In this document: in pieces, positions 1 through 4,215 of the stretch | How positions within the stretch are numbered: the stretch's first letter is position 1 | Layout: every line of letters starts with the position of its first letter | Origin: Calditrichaceae bacterium | GTDB lineage: Bacteria > Calditrichota > Calditrichia > Calditrichales > Calditrichaceae | DNA: 8,078 nucleotides | Assembly (NCBI GenBank): GCA_030622395.1 | Contig: JAUXGF010000112.1 | Location: 1-8,078 of the forward strand | Direction of reading: 5' to 3' | Made by a program: the position numbers and the translations under genes | The notes under the pieces: model-generated | Seen by the model: only the letters and a program-made list of their open reading frames with translations | What the model was told of the DNA's origin: nothing | Database searches by the model: none

Positions 1-84
1 CTTTGCTGCATTCTGATCATGACGCTGACAGTTGAGTAATAAAAGCAACCCTGTTATTAGGACAAGCAAGGCTTTTGTACGCAT
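1..84 (-). CDS. N-terminus of an exported, probably lipid-anchored protein (partial, runs off the left edge)
   Basis: Only 28 codons are inside the window. They begin at an ATG at position 84 and read leftward as MRTKALLVLITGLLLLLNCQ, followed by RHDQNAAK. This is a textbook bacterial signal peptide: a short basic n-region (R2, K4), a Leu/Ile/Val-rich core of about 13 residues, then Cys19 followed by a polar stretch. The Cys after LLN fits a type II (lipoprotein) cleavage site, although Asn at -1 departs from the usual Gly/Ala/Ser. If it is a lipoprotein, Cys19 becomes the lipidated first residue and the protein sits on a membrane surface. A GAGG ribosome-binding site lies at 94-97, 9 nt before the ATG. 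The gene diverges from the plus-strand ATPase gene. The mature domain is outside the window, so no function can be given. A plain Sec signal peptide or an N-terminal membrane anchor are the alternatives. Confidence 0.62.
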   Translation of the reverse strand, partial: MRTKALLVLITGLLLLLNCQRHDQNAAK

Positions 85-132
85 AATTCTTAGCCTCAAT
101 CTTTAAATTATTTTTAAAATATTTTACGCTTA

Positions 133-144
133 GCTAAATTTAGC
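133..144. promoter_or_regulatory. 12-bp perfect palindrome upstream of the lipoprotein gene, possible operator
   Basis: GCTAAATTTAGC is its own reverse complement. It lies 49 nt upstream of the start at 84, about where a repressor or activator dimer could act on that gene's promoter. Palindromicity is seen directly; a regulatory role is inference. In AT-rich DNA, 12-bp palindromes also arise by chance. Confidence 0.25.
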
Positions 145-168
145 CGGCACATCCGGGGAAAATAGTAA

Positions 169-259
169 AGCGTAGAGCGGGAAGCGTTGAGCGTAAAGCG
201 ATTTTTAAGAAAAGAGTATTACGTAATTTCGCTCTCCGCTCTCCGCCTCACGCCCTACG
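169..259. repeat. Two oppositely oriented 7-nt tandem repeat tracts forming an imperfect 30-bp hairpin
   Basis: The left tract (169-200) has four and a half 7-nt units of the form AGCGNNN: AGCGTAG, AGCGGGA, then two more and a partial AGCG. The right tract (230-259) has the same kind of repeat on the other strand; two of its units are exact copies of CTCTCCG. Aligned as inverted arms, 171-200 and 230-259 match at 23 of 30 positions, around a 29-nt AT-rich loop. The block is clearly more GC-rich than the DNA around it. It is non-coding and does not end in a T-run, so it is not a standard terminator. Heptanucleotide repeats are well known in some bacterial spacers, for example in cyanobacteria; the function here is unknown. 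Confidence 0.8.
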
Positions 260-290
260 TTCCATAAAATAATTACCTTCAATAATAGTG

Positions 291-296
291 TATAAT
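291..296 (+). promoter_or_regulatory. Candidate -10 box (TATAAT) on the plus strand
   Basis: A perfect TATAAT points toward the ATPase gene, but no recognisable -35 hexamer lies 16-18 nt upstream. If used, transcription would start near 303 and give a leader of about 195 nt that includes the 18-bp inverted repeat at 337-379. A chance match in AT-rich DNA is quite possible. Confidence 0.28.
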
Positions 297-336
297 ATGA
301 GATAATGGCTGAACGATTACAATTTATATTTACCGC

Positions 337-379
337 TTACCTTGAAAAATCAAATATTGTGTTTGATTTTTCAAGGTAA
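337..379. repeat. Perfect 18-bp inverted repeat with a 7-nt loop
   Basis: The left arm TTACCTTGAAAAATCAAA (337-354) and right arm TTTGATTTTTCAAGGTAA (362-379) are exact reverse complements around a 7-nt loop. No T-run follows on the plus strand, so a rho-independent terminator is unlikely. It lies 117 nt upstream of the ATPase start and could be a leader hairpin of that mRNA, an operator, or the end of the DNA segment that brought the ATPase gene in. No matching copy is visible at the 3' side of the gene, which argues against simple terminal inverted repeats. Confidence 0.88.
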
Positions 380-380
380 A

Positions 381-419
381 TATGTTATTTTAACATACAC
401 TTGGCGATTTTCTAACATA
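381..419. promoter_or_regulatory. Three TAACATA-type boxes, possible operator
   Basis: TATGTTA (381-387) and TAACATA (391-397) form a 7-bp inverted repeat with a 3-nt centre. A third copy, TAACATA, lies at 413-419. The cluster starts one base after the 18-bp inverted repeat and ends 77 nt before the ATPase start. The copies are seen directly; binding by a regulator is inference, and the boxes are AT-rich enough to be coincidental. Confidence 0.3.
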
Positions 420-496
420 GTTATGGTGAATTATCCAATTATATAGAAATATGACGATTTTATCAAACAACTTTTTTATTAAAATAATAACTAATT

Positions 497-1633
497 ATGA
501 TTGAAAGAAAACATGACATTAATGAAGTAAAAAAAATAATCAAATTATTTCCTGTAACAGCAATATTGGGCACAAGACAATGCGGAAAAACCACTCTTGC
601 AAAAGAATTAGTATATGATCATTATTTTGATTTAGAAAATCCTAGAGACATTGCAAGATTACAAAATCCGCAGCTTGCTCTTGAAGATTTAGAAGGATTA
701 ATTGTAATTGATGAGATTCAAAGAATTCCGGATTTATTTCCATTGCTTAGGTATCTTGTTGATAATAAATCCGGACAAAAATATTTAATTTTAGGAAGCG
801 CATCCAGGGATTTAGTCAAACAGAGTAGTGAATCTTTAGCCGGGAGAATCTCATACTATTATCTGAATGGATTAAGTCTAAACGATATAGGGAAAGAAAA
901 CATTAAAAGATTATGGATTAGAGGGGGATTTCCAATATCTTTTATTGCAGATACAAATGAAGATAGTTATTTATGGAAAGAAAACTACATAACAACATTT
1001 CTTGAGAGAGATATTCCACAACTTGGCATAAATATTCCTTCCTATACCCTCAGAAGATTTTGGACAATGCTAAGCCATTTTCATGGGCAAATAATAAACT
1101 ATTCTGAAATAGCTCGTTCTTTTGGTATCTCCGATATGACTATAAGAAAATATTTAGAAATCCTTGAGGGCACTTTTATGGTAAGGATATTACAGCCATG
1201 GTATGTAAATATCGGGAAAAGACTTGTAAAAAGGCCAAAAATTTATATTAAAGATTCTGGAATATTTCATTCTCTCATGTCAATAGAAACAATTGAAAAT
1301 TTACTTTCACACAACAAGCTTGGCGCTTCATGGGAAGGGTTTGCCCTTGAACATATTTGTAGAAGTATTGGGAAGAATGATCGGGAATATTATTTCTGGT
1401 CTACATATACAGGCGCAGAAATAGATCTTTTTTGGCAAAACAAAGGGAAAAACTGGGGGGTTGAATTTAAATATACGGATGCTCCAAAGCTTACAAAATC
1501 AATTAAAATCGCCTCTCTTGATTTAAAACTCGAACATCTCTGGGTAGTATATCCTGGAAACGAAAAATACAGGCTTGCTGAAAATATTACAGTTCTGCCT
1601 CTTGCAATGATTGAAGAAGAGTGGATGTATTGA
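497..1633 (+). CDS. AAA ATPase with C-terminal DUF4143 (nuclease-like) domain
   Basis: This is a complete 378-residue member of the AAA_14/DUF4143 ATPase family, at the usual length. Visible features are a Walker A GTRQCGKT (25-32), a Walker B ending in Asp-Glu (LIVIDE, 68-73), a sensor-like LILGSAS (98-103), the family's GGFP motif (143-146), a winged-helix-like segment around 202-225, and a C-terminal half with TGAEID (305-310) and VEFK (322-325). Asp310 with Glu323-x-Lys325 resembles the D...ExK core of PD-(D/E)xK nucleases. Such proteins are widespread, often present in several copies and frequently transferred; their cellular role is poorly defined, with proposals including DNA processing and toxin-like functions. 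The ATG has no Shine-Dalgarno sequence upstream, only AT-rich DNA. The gene is visibly richer in A and T than the three minus-strand genes and stands alone, convergent with rpiB, which fits horizontal acquisition. Family assignment is firm; function is not. Confidence 0.93.
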   Translation: MIERKHDINEVKKIIKLFPVTAILGTRQCGKTTLAKELVYDHYFDLENPRDIARLQNPQLALEDLEGLIVIDEIQRIPDLFPLLRYLVDNKSGQKYLILGSASRDLVKQSSESLAGRISYYYLNGLSLNDIGKENIKRLWIRGGFPISFIADTNEDSYLWKENYITTFLERDIPQLGINIPSYTLRRFWTMLSHFHGQIINYSEIARSFGISDMTIRKYLEILEGTFMVRILQPWYVNIGKRLVKRPKIYIKDSGIFHSLMSIETIENLLSHNKLGASWEGFALEHICRSIGKNDREYYFWSTYTGAEIDLFWQNKGKNWGVEFKYTDAPKLTKSIKIASLDLKLEHLWVVYPGNEKYRLAENITVLPLAMIEEEWMY

Positions 1634-1650
1634 AGTATTTTTTAGCGATT

Positions 1651-1707
1651 AGCAATCAGAGTTTCATCCTTTATAATTTGCTCAAAATGGATGGATAGAT
1701 GATTGCT
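1651..1707. repeat. Weak 8-bp inverted repeat downstream of the ATPase
   Basis: AGCAATCA (1651-1658) and TGATTGCT (1700-1707) are exact reverse complements separated by 41 nt. No T-run follows, so it is not a recognisable terminator. It is the only paired sequence I see just after the ATPase stop codon and may be chance. The rest of the 1634-1864 spacer holds a small GGGC-TTCC-GCCC hairpin at 1732-1743, the heptamer repeat at 1790-1817, and no gene. Confidence 0.3.
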
Positions 1708-1789
1708 GAATGTATTCATATAAACTTACATGGGCTTCCGCCCTCAACGAAGTATGCACGAATGTGTCCCGATCATTTACAGAAAGCTT

Positions 1790-1817
1790 AATTGTCAATT
1801 ATCAATTGACAATTATT
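1790..1817. repeat. Four 7-nt tandem units that also form a 12-bp hairpin
   Basis: Four contiguous 7-nt units start with AATT: AATTGTC, AATTATC, AATTGAC and AATTATT. Because alternate units complement one another, 1789-1815 is a perfect 12-bp inverted repeat with a 3-nt loop (ATC). It lies between the 3' ends of the convergent ATPase and rpiB genes, a place where a bidirectional terminator would be useful, but no T-run follows on either strand. It shares only its 7-nt period, not its sequence, with the tracts at 169-259 and 7284-7325. Confidence 0.75.
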
Positions 1818-1864
1818 TAGGGGGTGAGTTAAAAGACTTTCCAATAAAAAACAGGCGATATTTC

Positions 1865-2497
1865 TCAACCTTCAAAATCTAAGATTTTTTGCACCCGGAG
1901 CTGATGCCTTTCCGCGCCGACCGGCGTTTCTAAAAATATTTTTACAATTTCCTTAGCGATTTCGATGCCAATTATCTTGCTGCCCAGCGTAAGCATATTG
2001 GCGTAATTATGTTCGCGGCTGCTGCGCGCTTCATATCCATTATTACACTTTGCCGCTAATACGCCCTTTACTTTATTAGCAGCCATAGCCGAGCCGATTC
2101 CCACGCTGTCAATCATTACCGCCCGGTCAGCTTTACCATCAGCCACCTTACGGGCTGCCTCAAAAGCGTAATCGGGATAGTCACAAGGATCAGAATTTGA
2201 CGGACCAAGATCGTGGACAATATAACCCAAATCCTTTAAATAGCCTTTCAATTCTTCTTTCATGCTAAATCCGCCGTGATCGGCTGCAATAGCTACCGTT
2301 TTAACAGGGAAGGTATCCAAAGGGTGTTTTTGATCTTCATTAACGGCTGTTGCCTGCGTTATTTTTTCAAACTGTACTCCAAGCCCGCGCGCTGTATCAA
2401 GAGCTGTAGGAGTAATGATTGTATTGTCGTCAATTGTGATTATTTTATTCGATTTAGCGGCAGCCAAAACCTGTTTTTCATGGATTAGTTTTTTCAT
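1865..2497 (-). CDS. rpiB: RpiB/LacA-type sugar-phosphate isomerase with a 65-residue N-terminal extension
   Basis: The protein has 210 residues. Residues 67-210 are a full RpiB/LacAB domain: AADHGG (71-76), YPDYA (107-111), GIGSAMAANKV (133-143), REHN (161-164) and ERHQLRV (196-202). RpiB interconverts ribose 5-phosphate and ribulose 5-phosphate; LacAB does the equivalent reaction on galactose 6-phosphate. Where ordinary RpiB has I-C-G-T-G-I-G, this protein has I-D-S-V-G-I-G (129-135), so the catalytic Cys and the Thr of the anion hole are replaced by Asp130 and Val132. LacA subunits also have Asp there. Ordinary RpiB is about 145-150 residues; here residues 1-65 add a segment containing IITPTALDTARGLGV (27-41). 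From memory this resembles N-termini of microcompartment-associated isomerases and aldolases, but no microcompartment genes are in the window. The start has AAGGA 5 nt upstream. It lies 154 nt after hutH on the same strand. The substrate is uncertain. Confidence 0.88.
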   Translation of the reverse strand: MKKLIHEKQVLAAAKSNKIITIDDNTIITPTALDTARGLGVQFEKITQATAVNEDQKHPLDTFPVKTVAIAADHGGFSMKEELKGYLKDLGYIVHDLGPSNSDPCDYPDYAFEAARKVADGKADRAVMIDSVGIGSAMAANKVKGVLAAKCNNGYEARSSREHNYANMLTLGSKIIGIEIAKEIVKIFLETPVGAERHQLRVQKILDFEG

Positions 2498-2521
2498 TAT
2501 TATCCTTAATTTGCCTGATAG

Positions 2522-2567
2522 TCCGGCAATATACCGGAATAGAAGTGGTTTATTGTTTAACCACTTC
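2522..2567. repeat. Two adjacent small hairpins between hutH and rpiB
   Basis: TCCGG (2522-2526) pairs with CCGGA (2534-2538) over a 7-nt loop. GAAGTGGTT (2542-2550) pairs with AACCACTTC (2559-2567) over an 8-nt loop. Transcription from hutH would meet the 9-bp stem first, then the 5-bp stem, about 25 nt before the rpiB start. Neither is followed by a T-run on the minus strand, so they are not standard terminators. They could pause, process or stabilise the mRNA upstream of rpiB. Confidence 0.55.
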
Positions 2568-2578
2568 GTTCTGACAGT

Positions 2579-2620
2579 TATACCGATACATATTTTTTAA
2601 ACCAATTACTGATCGGTATA
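2579..2620. repeat. 9-bp inverted repeat with a 24-nt centre between hutH and rpiB
   Basis: TATACCGAT (2579-2587) and ATCGGTATA (2612-2620) are exact reverse complements. The centre is AT-rich. It begins 31 nt past the hutH stop codon. It could be a long hairpin in the hutH-rpiB transcript or a pair of half-sites for a regulator of an internal rpiB promoter; the sequence does not decide. Confidence 0.55.
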
Positions 2621-2651
2621 GATATTCGTATTTGGGAAATTCATCAGCGCG

Positions 2652-4202
2652 TTAATTTAAACAGCCGCATACTTTCTCTGCCGCTTCAACTATTTTTCCC
2701 GAACGGCATAAATCCTTTGCCAGAACAATATCACGGTGCATAAAACGGTCTTCCTTCCAATAGGCAATAGATGCGCGAACAATATCCAAAACATTTTGAG
2801 TCGTTTTTGAAGGCTGTAAGGGCGTCCGCAAATCCAAAGCCTGACAGGCGCAGATTAATTCAATCGCTAATACATGTTCAACATTTTGGATAATTTCAGC
2901 GGCTTTACGGGCGGCAAAATTTCCCATGCTCACATGATCTTCTTTGTTTGCGGAAGTAGGAATAGAATCTACGCTGGATGGGTGGGCAAGGACTTTGTTT
3001 TCCGAGACCAGAGCCGCCGCGGTTACCTGGGCAATCATAAAACCGGAATTGAGTCCGCCTTCTTCTGTTAAAAATCCAGCCATCTCGCTAACCGACGGAT
3101 CAAGCATGTGCTCGATGCGCCGCTCGGAAATGTTTGCTAAATCCGACATAATGATTCCTAAATAATCTGCCGCCAACGCTACGGGTTCACCGTGAAAATT
3201 ACCGCCGGAAAGCACATCGCCGTTATCCGGAAAGACCAACGGATTGTCGGTTACGCCGTTCATTTCCCACTCAAATACAGCCTGCACATAATCCAGCGCG
3301 TCGCGCACAGCGCCGTGAACCTGCGGAATACAGCGCAGACTATAGGCGTCCTGCACTTTATTATCCGAATAGCGATGTGATTCTATAATCGGGCTTTCTG
3401 TAAGAATTTTCCGAAAATTTTCCGCAGTTTTTTGCTGCCCCGGATGGCGGCGGACTTGCTGGATACGCGCATCAAAAGCGGTTAATGTACCCAGCAAACC
3501 CTCTAAGGTTATGCAGCCTACAATATCGGCTATTTTAATAAGATTACGCGCCTGGACAAGAGACCACAAACCATAAGCCTGAATAGCCTGTGTGCCGTTC
3601 AACAAAGCCAGTCCTTCTTTCGCCGCCAAAGTAAGAGGAGTTAGTCCTGCTTTTTTCAACGCTTCGCCGCCGTTTAAATATTTTATGCAGCCCTTCTCCT
3701 TTATTAAAGTTTCTCCTTCGCCAATCATAACCGCAGCCATGTGAGCAAGAGGAGCTAAATCCCCGCTGGCGCCAACCGATCCTTTCGCCGGAACAAACGG
3801 CGTAATATTTTTATTCAGCATTGCAATTAAAAATTGAACTATTTCTAAACGAACGCCGCTGTAACCCTGCGATAAATTTTTCACTTTTAAAAGCATCATT
3901 AAACGGACAATTTCCAAAGGCATTGGCTCGCCTACTCCCGCGGCATGACTGAGCACCAGGCGTCTTTGCAGTTCGGCTGTTTCATCTTTTTTGATTTTGA
4001 CGTCGGCAAACTTGCCAAAGCCGGTATTCACGCCGTAAACGACTTTTTCCGATTTAATAATATCTTCTATAATTTTACGGCTTGTTTTGATTTTTTTGAC
4101 AGTCAGCGGGTCAAGGGCGATAGCGGGATTGTTTTTTAGGAAAAACGCAATGTCTTCCAAAGTAAGATCAGTTTCACTAATTACAAATGAATTTTTATCC
4201 AT
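2652..4202 (-). CDS. hutH: Histidine ammonia-lyase
   Basis: It deaminates L-histidine to trans-urocanate and ammonia, the first step of histidine breakdown, in the cytoplasm. I place the start at position 4202 (516 residues): AAAAGGA at 4209-4215 is 6 nt upstream, and the more upstream ATG at 4229 would overlap dinG and exceed the family's usual 505-515 residues. With this start the Ala-Ser-Gly that cyclises into the MIO electrophile is 145-147 (GSVGASGDLAPLAH), close to the well-studied Pseudomonas enzyme (142-144). Other active-site residues are visible: Tyr56 in VYGVNTGFG, the SHAAG loop near 85-89 with the Ser-His pair typical of histidine rather than tyrosine or phenylalanine lyases, Asn202 in NGTQA, Tyr287 and Arg290 in QDAYSLRC, GNFHGEP near 335, and Glu421 in NKEDHVSMG. 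It follows dinG by 13 nt. No hutU, hutI, hutG or hutP is present in the window. Confidence 0.96.
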   Translation of the reverse strand: MDKNSFVISETDLTLEDIAFFLKNNPAIALDPLTVKKIKTSRKIIEDIIKSEKVVYGVNTGFGKFADVKIKKDETAELQRRLVLSHAAGVGEPMPLEIVRLMMLLKVKNLSQGYSGVRLEIVQFLIAMLNKNITPFVPAKGSVGASGDLAPLAHMAAVMIGEGETLIKEKGCIKYLNGGEALKKAGLTPLTLAAKEGLALLNGTQAIQAYGLWSLVQARNLIKIADIVGCITLEGLLGTLTAFDARIQQVRRHPGQQKTAENFRKILTESPIIESHRYSDNKVQDAYSLRCIPQVHGAVRDALDYVQAVFEWEMNGVTDNPLVFPDNGDVLSGGNFHGEPVALAADYLGIIMSDLANISERRIEHMLDPSVSEMAGFLTEEGGLNSGFMIAQVTAAALVSENKVLAHPSSVDSIPTSANKEDHVSMGNFAARKAAEIIQNVEHVLAIELICACQALDLRTPLQPSKTTQNVLDIVRASIAYWKEDRFMHRDIVLAKDLCRSGKIVEAAEKVCGCLN

Positions 4203-4208
4203 ACCCAT

Positions 4209-4215
4209 TCCTTTT
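4209..4215 (-). promoter_or_regulatory. Ribosome-binding site that fixes the hutH start
   Basis: On the minus strand AAAAGGA directly follows the dinG TAG (4216-4218) and lies 6 nt before the ATG at 4202. It also abuts another ATG at 4208 with no room for normal spacing. It therefore supports 4202 and rejects both 4208 and 4229 as the hutH start. Confidence 0.7.

Larger units (their letters stand above)
85..496. other. Non-coding divergent spacer, repeat- and palindrome-rich
   Basis: This 412-nt stretch lies between the divergent lipoprotein start and the ATPase start. I see no credible reading frame in it. It holds, in order, a 12-bp palindrome (133-144), an imperfect hairpin made of 7-nt repeats (169-259), a TATAAT box (291-296), a perfect 18-bp inverted repeat (337-379) and three TAACATA-type boxes (381-419). 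The 60 nt before the ATPase start are very AT-rich and contain no Shine-Dalgarno sequence. Confidence 0.7.

Noticed and set aside
169..259. CRISPR array
   Set aside because: The units are 7 nt, contiguous and variable, with no 25-45 nt repeats or unique spacers and no cas gene in the window.
1789..1815. Bidirectional rho-independent terminator between the convergent ATPase and rpiB genes
   Set aside because: The position is ideal and the 12-bp stem perfect, but the stem is almost all A/T and has no T-run on either side; it is better described as a heptamer repeat.
2542..2567. Terminator for hutH
   Set aside because: The 9-bp stem is sound, but the minus strand continues TATTCCGG with no T-run, so termination is not supported.
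2874..3380. Plus-strand open frames inside hutH (and similar ones inside rpiB and dinG)
   Set aside because: They lie antisense to strongly conserved coding sequence, have no ribosome-binding sites and show no domain-like composition; they are shadows of the real genes.
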